A stretch of DNA of 64,000 bases from Vanilla planifolia (Eukaryota; Streptophyta; Magnoliopsida; Asparagales; Orchidaceae): NCBI GenBank assembly GCA_023846275.1, contig CM043865.1:5320068-5384067 (forward strand), in the 5' to 3' direction. How positions within the stretch are numbered: position 1 is the stretch's first letter; every line of letters begins with the position of its first letter. The translations under genes were made by a program, and so were the position numbers. The notes below the pieces were generated by a model. The model worked only from the letters and a program-made list of their open reading frames with translations. It searched no databases and was not told the DNA's origin. Shown piece by piece: positions 37,276 through 49,682 of this stretch.

Positions 37276-40200
37276 TATCCGGTGCGTAAGTTTATGGCAT
37301 GCCTGTATTTGTTTTTTTGTTTGCCAATGGAATGCTGAACGTAGTAAATTCTTCTGCTTGCTTTTGGATGATGAAAGACTTATCTTATTCCAAAGGGGAT
37401 TTAACTAAAACAAAACCCATAACTTATTTGGTAGTGATGAACATCTAAATTAACAATTTCATCAAATTTTCCTTGAGCAATCCATTGTTATATCCATTTT
37501 TGGTAACTTAGTTCCAAAGATAGAAATGCCAAATTCATGGTAATCTGTCTTAAATGTTGAAGATTTAAGGCCTTGTTGGTGTATGATCTCAAAGTCAAGT
37601 TGAAATCTAGGTATCAGGTGCTAGTGGAGATATGGTGAGTTGTTAAGGGGTTAGTACATGTGATTGGGTGTGCACCTATAAAGCCAATTTAAAAGGCTAT
37701 CCAAATCATTGACAAATTTGAAATCATTTTGAGTTTTAAGAGATTTCTTGTTTCAAATTGGCCTAATTTTGTCATCCTCACATTAGATAGTATTAGAATG
37801 GCTTTTTCACTTTTCACCATTGGTAAAGTTAAAGGAGAGTCATTGCCATAATCATACATCGATCCACTTTATGCCTTTACAATAGGAGCTTTGATTGGCT
37901 ATTGACATGCCTTTGTTTTGACCATGGCTTTCCCAATTGAAGCCAATCAATGTCGATTGACATTGACATTGTTGTTGATCTCAATCGCAATTGCCTTCAT
38001 GACCTTTCATTTTTTGCAATCTCCTTGATCTTCTTTTAACATCATGGCCAATCATTGTTGGTTGCCTTGCCCCAATACAGCCTACCAACACCTTTATTTG
38101 GGTCATGTGTTATTGCTTTCACATCCATGTGTCTCCTCACACTCATCAACTGAGGTGTACATGCTATTCGGCCCTCCACCTCTAAACCATCACTTACACC
38201 TTGTTCCACTTGTTTTGCTTTATCATTGATCTACTAAATCTCCACTAAGCTACTTAGGCCAATCTTAGAAACTACCCTTCTTCTCTTTGCCCATATGTTG
38301 GTTACCACAAAAGGATGATATCTACATCTTTAGACCTAGTGATGTTATCTTGTTGATGGGCGATGCCATCCAATGAGAGATTGTAGAAATGTTAAAGAGG
38401 AGAGAGAAAAAAAGTCAGAAAGAAGATGGTGGGATTTCAAAACAAATGGAAAATAGTATATATATATATATATATATAGTGGAAAATAGTAAGAGAAAAA
38501 TAAAAAAAAATAAAATTTCAAAAAAAAAAAACTAAATTTTATTTTTAAAAAATATCTAGAAAATTTATATTTGGTGCTTGATCATAGAAATTTTAAAGTA
38601 CAATGGTTGGCTTTGTTTGGTGAAGACTTTTCAAAAATGTTTTCACCTTTTTAATATAAAGAACATTGAATTTTTATTGATTAATTTTTATAAAATATAA
38701 TTTTGAAAAGCATATTTTTAAAATATATATTTTCAAAGGCTCGTTTTTTTATCAAAAAATTGCTACAAGGTCTAACAAGTCGAGTGCTCTTGTCAATTCT
38801 AGAGATCTCAAAGCTGTCATTAAGATTTTTCCTTCTCTAGTAGAGAAAATTGATAATGATTGTAACATTTCATCTTAAAAAAAAGGACTTTTTGTAGGCT
38901 GGTGGGATGATGTATACGTCCACCCCATTTTCTTCACGTCAGCCATGCCATTAATTTATTATGTTGCATTAGTCTTCATTCTTTATCATTAAGCTAGGGG
39001 TAGTTGTTCATATATTTATGCTTGTCTTAATCATAGGAAATAATGATTTTGTTAAGTGGGTTTGCTTAGACCTTTCCATATCATAATTCCTGAATGAAAG
39101 CACAGAATAAGAGTAACATTTATCATCTCAAATTGGTCTTATTTCATGCATCTAATTCAACAAAGGTCGGGCTTTTTCATCTCTTCTTGTTCTGAATGTG
39201 CCTCTTGGCTTGTTTATGGTTCATAGTATCCTAATTTGTCAATGCTTTCATTCGCTCAGCCTGGCTCTTTGTCATGCTTTCGAACCAGAGAAGGATGACC
39301 CAGAAGAAACTCCCTTTAACATGGCACCCACTTAGAGAATGCCTTACAAAATGGATGTTTGTGTTACAGGTATTTGAAGCAGAACAAGCAAAACATTTGT
39401 GGTGGAATCATTATTTTGTTCATCAGATTCAGCTGACTGAATTACCTTAGTTCTAAACTTGTCGTGTCATTCTTATTGCTAACATTTTCCTCCAATGCTC
39501 TTTGAAAGAAAGATTTATTGGGTTTTCTTATACAACTCATTAGGTTTTTTTATTTGTTTTTCATGAACAAGCAACAATTTTGCATCTTATGATGTGAATT
39601 TTATTGAATGAGTTGGGCAGTCATTTGGCGATTTCTTATGCCAAAAAAATTAATTAACAGCTCAGTTGTTGATGTATGCAAGCAAGTTATGCAACTTCTG
39701 CACATGCAGCTGCGTGCTTGGTGAGTAATGAGGTGGCTATCAAACATGGAAGGGAGACAAAAGGGTAGAAAAAGAACATTTTCCTTTCTTTGAGAGCATC
39801 ACTTCGCAGCTGTCCATTGAATTCATTTCATATATTCTTTATATAAAAGAAAGTATGATTTGAATAATTAAACAAATTTGATTATGTTATACTCAAAATG
39901 TGGGATGGATTGGCTTGAATATTGAAGATTGATTGAAGTTTGAATTGAATTTTCTTTGAATTGATGTGATTGAATTGCCTTATAAACCTAAATGTTGGCT
40001 TGAATAATATTAAGAATTAATATTAAGTCATGATTTAAGTAATTGGACAATTTTTTAAATCTTGTATATATACGTATATGTGTACATATATGTATATATA
40101 TTTATATATATTTATATTAATAGAATGAATTGTCATCTTAATTATGATATGTAATATGATTGAAAAAATGGTTATTAATTAAAATTTAGATTTTTTTTTT

Positions 40201-41029
40201 GTTTGAATCTAATTTGAGTTGATAACGAATTAGTTGAAGTTGGCTCGAAGAATCAAGGTTGAATGAAACGTTTGTCATCCAAGCTAATATTGATTTAGAG
40301 AAAGATCAAATCAATATCAACCTTGGTGTACTATGATGATTGTAATATATATACTTATTCAATTTTTTATGGTAGAATTCTATATCAAAATTTTTTATTG
40401 TCATTGTTTTTTATTTATATTAAACCATTTTTGAAAATATATTTTTTGTAGTATCTTTAGGTTTTTAATTTTAGGAGTTTTTTAGATATCAATATTAAAA
40501 CAATAAAAAATGTATCATACAATTTTCCTAAATTCTCTTTTTTTCACATAAAATAATTTTTAAATAATTACTGAAATACTCAAAAGCTTATTTTTTTTTT
40601 TTTTACAAAAGCTAGCATAAAACAATAAATTCACAAGTCATTACAGACTAGAGTCTCATGCCTTTTTGATAACTGTCATTTTTTGCATTAGATTTGATAA
40701 TTCATTGTTAAAAACATTTATCATGAAATGAGGAAATCTTATTTTTGTTCTTAAAAGTAATAAAACAATTATCATGTTTTATAAAAATAAAATAATATTT
40801 GTGCTTCTGAAATAGTTAAAATGATAATGTTACTTCTCAGATATTAAATGTTCAAAGAAATTAAAAATACCATAAACTGCAAAAGAAAACCCCGATTTTG
40901 GATGTCGGGTTTGGTATGATTCTGTCAAAGCGGATCCGAAATAACCGAATTGTCAAAATTCTATTTGTTTCGTTGAAAGAAAAAGAAGGCACGAGTCACG
41001 GGTCTTTATCAGTTCGGTTTTGATCTCTC
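37276..41029. other. 3' region and intergenic space, no coding gene supported
   Basis: Eleven bases after the stop of the preceding gene is a good donor (GTAAGT at 37286). A plausible acceptor is CGCTCAG ending at 39259, before a less AT-rich stretch at 39260-39420, so a 2-kb intron within the 3' untranslated region is possible. This is inference only. The rest is AT-rich with a TA microsatellite at 38457-38478. Frames such as 38044-38229 have no motif. Confidence 0.45.
38457..38478. repeat. (TA)11 microsatellite
   Basis: Perfect TA run flanked on both sides by GGAAAATAGTA-like sequence, itself a short direct repeat. Confidence 0.85.
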
Positions 41030-41268
41030 CACGTGTGCCGGACCCGAACCCACGGGCCTCTTTCTCTACAATTCTGTTCCCGTTTATCCACGGCTACATT
41101 GTACGTATTATTTTCTATATTCAGTAAATAATATTCCAATAAATAAATGTGAACCAAATAAATGAAGACGAAGTAGCCATGTGAAAGGACGATCTCATCA
41201 CGGCTTCGTTATGATTCACTGTACGATTTCCACTTTTTCACCAAACTCCTCTCATCTTCCGCCACGTG
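41030..41268 (+). promoter_or_regulatory. Two G-box (CACGTG) sites upstream of the receptor-like kinase
   Basis: CACGTG at 41030-41035 (context CCACGTGTGC) and at 41263-41268 (context GCCACGTGTT), 342 and 109 bases before the ATG. Both have the ACGTGT/C core seen in bZIP/ABRE and bHLH targets. The upstream region from about 40900 is GC-richer than the flanks. Role inferred from motif and position. Confidence 0.5.
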
Positions 41269-41371
41269 TTTCTCTGCCCTCCAACCCTCCATGATTCTCG
41301 GCATACGAATCTGACTTTGCCTCCACACCAGCTGAAACTAAACAGAGAGGGAGAGTTCCACCGACTGAAGA

Positions 41372-42664
41372 ATGGGGAAATCACCTCCTCTCGTGTTCTA
41401 CATCACGATCTGCTGCATTGCCTTCATCTCCTCTAAGATCGTCATCTCCCTCCTCTGCTACAAACGGTGGGCTCGCAAGCGAAGGATCATCGAAGACAGT
41501 CTCTCCGACGGGAAGATGGTGCTGTTCCGGTCTCCAACGACCGAGGCTCTCACAACCAAAGCATTCATGAAGAAGACGATGAAGCTCACGAACAAAGACA
41601 TCATTGGCTCCGGAGGATACGGCACCGTCTACAAATTGGTTGTCGACGAAAACACCGTGTTTGCCGTCAAGAAACTCAACAAGGGGAACCCCAACAGGGA
41701 CTTCGGGTTTGAGAGAGAGCTCAATGCCATGGGAGACATCAAACACAGGAACGTCGTCGCCCTCCATGGGTACTACGTTGCACCGCAGTTTAATCTCCTC
41801 ATCTACGAGTTGATGCCAAATGGAAGCTTGGACATTTTTCTTCACAGTAAGTGTGATGCATGCAGCCTTCTTTGTTCTTGCCTCTGTGCTCTTGTTTCCC
41901 ACTTGACTTCAGGTTTTCTCAGAAAAATCGGCTGAAGAGAAACCTCTTGATTGGCCTTCGAGATACAGAATCGCAGTGGGTGCAGCTCGGGGTTTGTCTT
42001 ACCTTCACCATGACTGCATTCCCCACATAATCCACCGAGACATCAAATCAAGCAACATTCTCCTGGACAAGAACATGGATGCAAAGGTCTCTGATTTCGG
42101 GTTGGCCACTCTAATGGAGCCAAATCAAACACACGTCTCGACAATGGTTGCCGGGACTTTTGGCTATTTACCTCCAGGTCAGGACATGCTATTTCCCAGC
42201 GTTTGATCAATTGATGACGTAATCTCGATTTGGGTCTCTGCCTTTTCTCCTTCGCAGAGTACTTCGACACAGGTAGAGCAACTACAAAGGGGGATGTTTA
42301 CAGTTTCGGCGTTGTTCTGCTTGAGCTCCTCACTGGAAAGAGACCGACAGATGAATCATTCATCGAGGAAGGTTCAAAGCTTGTAAATTGGGTAACTCCT
42401 CTATAATAGCCAAAAGGAATGCTCATTTCTGTATTGTAAACGGTAAAGGTGATTTGAAACATCTTCGTTGCATGACAGGTTAAAGGAGTAATGGAAGATA
42501 AGAGCGTAGAGCATGCGATTGACAGTAGTCTGGCTTGTTTCTCAATTGGGGAAGTAAAGCAAGTATTTTTAGTAGCAGAGAAATGCCTGGAATCGGATCC
42601 TTCGAAGCGACCATCCATGTGTGAAGTTGTCAAAATGCTTGAGGAGATCAAACCATCCACTTAA
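41372..42664 (+). CDS. Membrane-anchored receptor-like Ser/Thr kinase without ectodomain (At1g78530-like), 349 aa
   Basis: Four exons join in frame: 41372-41846, 41923-42177, 42258-42391 and 42479-42664 (TAA). Residues about 6-29 form a membrane anchor, followed by the basic stop-transfer [10 protein letters not shown]; there is no leucine-rich repeat region. The kinase domain shows the glycine loop GSGGYGTVY (79-87), the ATP lysine K100 in [13 protein letters not shown] (196-203), DFG (216-218) and [19 protein letters not shown], so it should be catalytically competent. Length and layout match Arabidopsis At1g78530 (about 355 residues), an LRR-XIII/FEI-related kinase that also lacks LRRs. 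Odd point: the APE motif reads PPE (242-244), a GCT-to-CCT type change. Two G-boxes lie upstream. Substrates unknown; it probably acts as a co-receptor or signalling partner (inference). Confidence 0.93.
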
Positions 42665-44432
42665 TTTTTCTTCTCCTTCTTCGTTTTGGAAGTTCTGCGA
42701 TGAATCAGTCAAGGGCGGCACCAAAGGCGGGTTCTGTACTTTATTCCAAAGGAGATGAAGTATCGCTTTCATAATTGAAAAATGCTTGTGTGTTTCTTTG
42801 ACCATATTTTGGAATTCACTTGAAGAAGAAATATACATGAAAAAAAGGGAAGAAGATATTTTCAATTGAAGCAAATGCCAGGCAGCTACCAGATATAGAT
42901 GATTCACCATTGTTGAAGCGACAAGACATAACAGACCTCTGAATGCCGCTAGAAGAAATTACGATGTTCTTCGCGTGGAAATTTCAACAAACAGGTGATG
43001 TGCACACATCGATGAGATGGCTTAAATGGGGAGTGATGATGGTGTCGTGACCATGGCTAAGTTGAATTTGAAGATATTATACATAAAAAAATTTGTGGAA
43101 TCAAATTTGTAATGTCATTTGAGATAATATATTTTTTTGTTACATAGATGATCTAATTAGAATATATATAATATTTAATAATAAATTATGTTGATATTAA
43201 AAGAAAGTTATAATTTAATAACTTAAGTTTTTGAGATAGTAAATAAAATTGATGCAGAAGGTTAGATTTAGGTTTTTGTCTATGATAATTTTTTTTAAGA
43301 TAAGAATCTCTTTTCATTGGATTTACTGTTCCAAAAAAAAATATATATATATATAAGTTTTTAACAACTTGTTAGCTCGAAAGGTTTATAGTTTCATTGA
43401 TTGATCGCCAAAAGGTTTTTGGACTTGTAGACTTTGTTATGTGTGTAGAATCATGTATTTATAATTATATGTTATTGTTGTAGATAGTATATAATGTATT
43501 GTGGCTTCTATGGTTTTGATGAGTACTATGATTTTTTTTATATTTTTTAGATGTTATGGACATATCTTAGTTTAATCTATATCGATTTAAAATTTTGAGA
43601 GGTTTTTTCACGACATGGAAAGATGAGTTAGATTGCTCCATGCAAACATTAGTTTACTCAAGGTGATAAGGAATTATATGATAATCAAGCAACCCAATTG
43701 CCATTTTGGATAAGGGTGGCTTGGACCATCATTTTGGATAAAGGCAGCTTGGAACAACTGGAACAACTTGATGTGATCGACAGGTGATCGCATAATATGG
43801 TCCATAAGAGACAATGTGGAGTTATACTTGAACTACTTGAGGTATTCTCCATTTTTTAGCTTTCTACATATTGCTTGATGTGCATGTGAAACCTAGATTT
43901 CTAGAGATTTTGTTTTTTCGCACTTGTAACAACCTAATTTTGTAACAAGAGTTTCTTGTATTTAAAAAATTGGAATTAAGATTTTTATTTTTGATAAAAT
44001 AGAATAAGATATTTTTAGACATACTCTCGTAAAATCTGACATTTATCGTGTTTTTAAACTTGAAAAATAAGTTATGTGCTTTCACACAAATGATTATAAT
44101 AATTACAATTATTAAGTTTTGTGATTGTCTTATCAAAGAAAAAGTTTTGAGAAATTCTTCAATAGATAGATTTGGAATTGTTCCTTCATTGAAAATATCC
44201 TTAGGTGCGACTTAGAATTTCCTCATACACTCGTCAAAAAATGCCCAAAACCCAATCAAAGAACCCAAACAAATTTGTTGAAGAATCGCTTGAAGGTTAA
44301 TTGGAGAACAACAAAAGGCTAATGAAAGTATGACGCCGAGGCTAATCTCAGACACTAAGAGGTTCATTGAAGAACTCCTTAAGAGTAACAATTGAACAAC
44401 CTTTATGACTATTAAAAAAAATAACCTATAAG

Positions 44433-44650
44433 CTTATTAGACGAGGCTAAGCTAACTTTATCACTTACGCTATTTAACATTGACACGTATCAACAATTCA
44501 ATGATAAATTAACATCATCAATTGATTGATGAATAACAAGATATCTATTAGAAAGTTTTAAAACTAGAGAAGACTAAACTGACGTTAACACTTACGAGAT
44601 TTAACATTGACATTTATCGATAATTCAATGACAAATTAACATCGTAACAA
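44433..44650. repeat. Two-unit direct duplication, ~128-bp spacing
   Basis: ATTTAACATTGACACGTATCAACAATTCAATGATAAATTAACATC-like sequence occurs near 44440-44515 and again near 44568-44645 with scattered changes (shared core TTTAACATTGACA and AATTCAATGA). An old local duplication. Confidence 0.75.
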
Positions 44651-46445
44651 CCAACACACATTTCCTTTTTATGGATCATCTTTGATGTTAACTTTATTTT
44701 CATTTAGTACCCAAAGCCGTTTATTACTTCTATGCGTGTAAAATGGCTTAGCCATCCAAATGTGCAACCTTAGCTACTTTTGTCATCTCCACCATCGTGT
44801 TTGAATCGTTTTCTTGTTCAACCTCGAATTCTTATTTGACTTCTCATGGGTTCATGTTTCACATATAAAAAATTGAGCACATGAGACTCCATCGATCTCC
44901 ATTTCACATGCAAAGCTAAGTATAACAAATAAATTAAAGAAGAACGAGCTACCGACATGGGAGACTATCCTTCTTTGTAAGGAATTGCCACATATTTTTC
45001 AATAGTAAATAAAAAATGGCTTTGTTATTGACTATGACTTGTACAAACCTACCACCGTATCTTAAATAAATTAGTTAATGTGTGTAAGCTAAGGATTAAC
45101 AAAAGGGTATTATGTATTCAAAATCATTTTTTTTAGAATATTGTGTTTATTATATATTTTTTAAATGAGAAATTCAAAGTAGTAGTTAAATAATCAAAGA
45201 AAACAATGAATAGTCATATGGGTTAAGAATAAATATAATTATTATTTTAAAATTCTTGTATAAAATATGTGTTATTTGCAAATTATAAATATTATGGATG
45301 TTATGAAAGTGAGATGAGAGCTAGAGTAAGAGCAATGATGAAGAAGTGTTATTTTTTTTATTCTTTATCTTCTGAGAAAGATTAAAGCAAATCGTTATAT
45401 ATTAGGTCTAAGTTAGACCCATAGTGAAACTCCTTTAATACGTGGGATCAAAATGCATTCCAACATGATCTTAAGTTGAGTGTAATGTTTATATTATTAA
45501 TATAGCTTATAAGGGACTTAAGATTTTAGATTATTGAATGTTTAAATAAGTTTATATTGAGACTAATTTAGACTTCTATTTGTTATAATTCTCTTAAAAA
45601 ATGGTATTTAAGATAGAAGTGATTTTTTTTATTCAATTCGTGACAAGGTTGAAAAGGGTCATAAAGCTAGTATGATATGCAAAGGCTAATGAGGGCGACA
45701 AAGTTAGTATTGCATGCCATTACCAACTATAACATCTTGAATTTCTTATTAATATGTTTTGATCATGTTTTTTAGATTATAATATTATTATCATTAATGA
45801 TTGAATTGACATTTTAAATTTTAAGTAAAAAAAAATATTATTGTTATATGTATTTTAGAAAACATGTTAGTTTCAAGTATCTCAAAATTTGATGAACAAG
45901 TTATTGTGAAAAGCTCAAAAGAAAAAATTATTGATTTGTGTGTGTTTCACATGTTTTGTTGTTTCACTTGTTTTGTAACTCAAATAGATTCTTTTTTAAT
46001 TGCTTAAAACAAAATGGAAGTAATGATTTAGTTTTATTTATTTAAATCGATTTTTCTTACTATGCTTAAGTTAAAAGGAGTTTCTTTAGTTTCAACTTGC
46101 ATAGTTTTTGGAATCATTTTCTTAACTTAATAAGCAAATTATGAATTTTGGTGCTTAAAGTAAAATATGAAGTTGAGAATGTGTTGTGTTTAGCAAAATG
46201 AGCCTCAGTGTTGAATTGTGCATGATTTGGTTGTATAGAAAGCTAAAGGAGAATCTCCCTAGAGAAATTTGATAAATAAAATATGAAAGTTGTGATGTAT
46301 ATTGATTTATTATTTATATTGAGTAATGCTTTCAGATGAGCATGATTTCATGACTTCATCTATAATGTGCATATATTTCTACTTTGAAAATAAATTGTAT
46401 GTCTACGAGCATCATAACATGTGATAATATAAAATTGCGTACCAT

Positions 46446-47643
46446 TGTTATACCCCAAAGTACTTAAAATAAATAAAACTTGATAAACATATATAAACAT
46501 TAATTTATCGGGCAACAACAAGGGTAAGTAGTTCAACATAGAAAACAAACCAAGAATTGAGTGAGGGTAAGGAAGAAAGATCATATCACAAATCATTTGC
46601 CATCTTAAAAAGAATGACCAAATAAATGAAACACATATAGTCTTAAATCTAACAAATTATACAAAAGCAAAAATAAAAATAAATATATATTATCTATCAA
46701 GAAAGTACAACAAAAGCATTTACATACAAAAAAACTTCTAATAAAAATAAAAAAATACAACATAATCTCTTATTCAAGATCTTTAACTATTATTTAGTGA
46801 CTTACAATTTTATGAGTATTTACATCCTTGTTTTTAATATAATTAGAGAATGAGCAGTATATGCTAGTCAAGTTCTTTACCTTTCAAGTATAACCTATCA
46901 AGTAACATGACTTAGCTCAATATAGGAAATTACACAATTTTAATTTATCAATTATATGTTTAAGATTGCACAAACTCTCTTCCCAAATTCATAAATTTGT
47001 TCTTAAATTTATTATCTTCTTTCTATAATTCTCTCTCCTCAAACACTTTCTCTCTCATTTAGCACTTTCCTTCTTATTAGGTTCCAACCTTTTTAAGCCC
47101 AAATTTTTGAGATTTTTTAGTATTTATCCTCAAAGCACCTCTTAGCAAGATAAAAAAGAGATTAAAACTTAATTTTACCAATTTTCCTTTGATTTGAACC
47201 CTATGTTAAGTGCACTAAATCCCATCAATCACAATCAAATGAAAATTTTCAAAATCTAAGGCTTGAGTAAGAGGGGATGCTTGGAAATCAAATTTTACTT
47301 GCTTAAATCAAACTTTCATCTCTTTAATCCACCTTTTGTGCAAGAAGAAAATCATAGGGTTTGTGTCAAGCATAGGAATAGGTAAGAAAGAAAATCCTAT
47401 TTTTGGAAAATTGAAAGTCAGTTAAATAAATAATTAATAAATATTTTTATTTACAATAATTTAATTTCAATAATTTGTAATAATTCCAAATGAACTCTGA
47501 TTGATACAAGACAGATGCTGTTGGGCTCGTCTTGATAAGCTTTAGCCAAATTTATATATTTTAAAATATTTTATTTTTCAATTCTTTATCTCATGTTATA
47601 AGACAATCTGATTCGCGTTTAATTTTAAAAGTTAAGGATGTTA
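46446..47643. mobile_element. Possible solitary LTR, Ty3-type, fossil
   Basis: Starts TGTTATACCCCAAAG, a terminus style common in Ty3/Tekay-type plant LTRs, and could end near GGATGTTAT at about 47643. The interior (47080-47500) has the mixed composition often seen in such LTRs. No internal domain or second copy was recognised in the window and no target-site duplication was confirmed. Old and not coding. Low confidence. Confidence 0.3.
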
Positions 47644-49682
47644 TGTGGATGAGCAAGGTTGATATAATTGTTTAATATTTGTTATGTGATTTTACTAGTC
47701 ATAAATTCTAAAGAGATGATATGATAAGATATTTGATGAGATATTATGTAATTCTATAGAGATAAGATAATATTTATTTTAGAAAAATAAGGCCTATAAT
47801 ATAGAAAATATGAGAATGGTATAATATAAGAAATTAAAAAAATATTTAAAGAATACTAAATAAGAGCTGCACTTTACAATGAAAAATGTGAAATTCTCAT
47901 ATATATATATATTTATATGCATAAGAATGAGTATAATAAATATTATTTATCAATAATATGATTTTACTTAAAATACTTCATAGATACCACACATTTGTTA
48001 CTACTTATATGGTATTATAGAGCATTTTTTATTACATTGCTCATTAACTTATTACTTACAGTTTTTAGTTTATCTATTGATTTTGTAAAACTTATCATCT
48101 ACTTACATTACAAGTTAACTTATAGATGCACATAGGGTTGAAGAACTTAGGGAGAGTTGATCAAGGTGACAGAATTGAAAAGAGAAATTAAGTGAAAGTG
48201 ATGATTTTGTAGAATCAATATCATGTAATAAGATTTGACAGAAACAATAAAGTTTATAAGTGTGGTAGAACTTAAATGTTGGTTGATTAGATTTTAACTT
48301 GATAGAAAAATTTATAAAGTTTAAATAAGATTTGATTTACTAGCATGGTATGAATGAAGTATAACATTAAAATTTTAATATACAATTAATGTGACTTATA
48401 TTTATTGACCTAAATGTTAAATTATTTTGTATATATCTAAATTTATTTTGTACATACTTAGAGACTTTATTCAGTACAACTATCCTATCGAATGATATTA
48501 ACATTTTATTATAAATATTTATAAAAGAAATTAAAAAAAGGGGTTGAAATTGACTTGACTTTTATGTTAAGTCAAAAGTCACATTATCTCCAATTTGCAC
48601 CATACTTTTTGGCTGCTATTAAAAATATTTCATGGTCATACTTAGAATAACCATCTCCATTCACATAAAGCATAGAAGTATTTACGATTATAAATTATCT
48701 CCAATTCTTGTAATTATTTATCTCTATTTCAGTTTTTTTTGGAAAAAATTACTATTATTATATTTCAAGTACAGTTTGTAATAAACAAATGCGTTTATTT
48801 TTTTTTATCATTATAAAGTATCGTTTATTGAGGAAAGAAAGAACACTAATTCATAGAAAAAATGTCCCTAAAAATACGAGAAAATCATTTATAGTTGCTT
48901 GATTTGTTTAATTAATAAAAATTTAAGAAATCATTAATCAAAACATTCAATATTTTCAAAAATAAATAAATAAATAAAAAGTATAGCTAAATTTAAAGAA
49001 AGCAATATGTTTGTTGATTGGGTGGATGCCAATCACAAAGCTGGCTAAAATGAACTCGTTCGCATATATTTTTTTTTATCTAAAATAAAATGTCCGAAGC
49101 CAGTAGCTCAACATTTGGATAATTTTTTTAAGCTAAATAGAATTATTTTGTGGTCATCGGAATTAGCGAAATATTATTTATTTGATAAAAAGATCCCTAT
49201 TGTAATTTTTAATTTATAAAATACGGTTAATGTTGTCTTTTCCCTACTTCGAATTTATCGAAAATGAGAAATATATTATTTTATTTTAAATATATCCTTT
49301 TACAGCCACGTGGAAATTTAAGAATTAATGCTAAAGCTAATGTTAAAGACCAATTAAACCAGCGGGAATTTCCAATCCTAGTCGTCCATTTCCAACTTCC
49401 AACGGGCAAATGGTTCCCATCTTTCGAGAAGCTTCTGTCAGAATTCCAGCTGATCTTATTGGACCAGCTCATGTCCCGTAAATTAAAACAGTTAAATTTT
49501 TATTTCCAATATTTCATTTGTATTTTATTTTTTAATTTCAGGGCACTTATTATTAACAAAACAATAATAAAAATATCTAAGCTCCCCTTTATCCTTGCGG
49601 AGGGAAAAAAAAGAGCAAAAAACCTACCTTTTTCGAAATCACGTGTCTCCATCTTCCATCTTTTCCGCCAGTCGGCTTTAAG

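Larger units (their letters stand above)
42665..49682. other. Intergenic, 7 kb, AT-rich with old repeats
   Basis: The first ~250 bases are likely the kinase 3' untranslated region. The remainder has no supportable gene. It contains a two-unit duplication near 44433-44650, LTR-like termini at 43925 and 46446, and much AT-rich low-complexity sequence. Two CACGTG sites (49307 and 49640) lie just beyond the 3' end of the aspartic protease gene, so they are not in its promoter. The 140-codon plus frame at 49264-49686 has no motif. Confidence 0.5.

Noticed and set aside
41381-41902. 173-codon minus frame over the kinase first exon
   Set aside because: Antisense shadow of a GC-rich exon; the plus frame carries all the kinase motifs.
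43925-44650. LTR-like start TGTAACAACCTAATTTTG with a similar GTAACAACC at 44644
   Set aside because: The two ends do not form a credible terminal repeat or target duplication; only the style of the terminus is suggestive.
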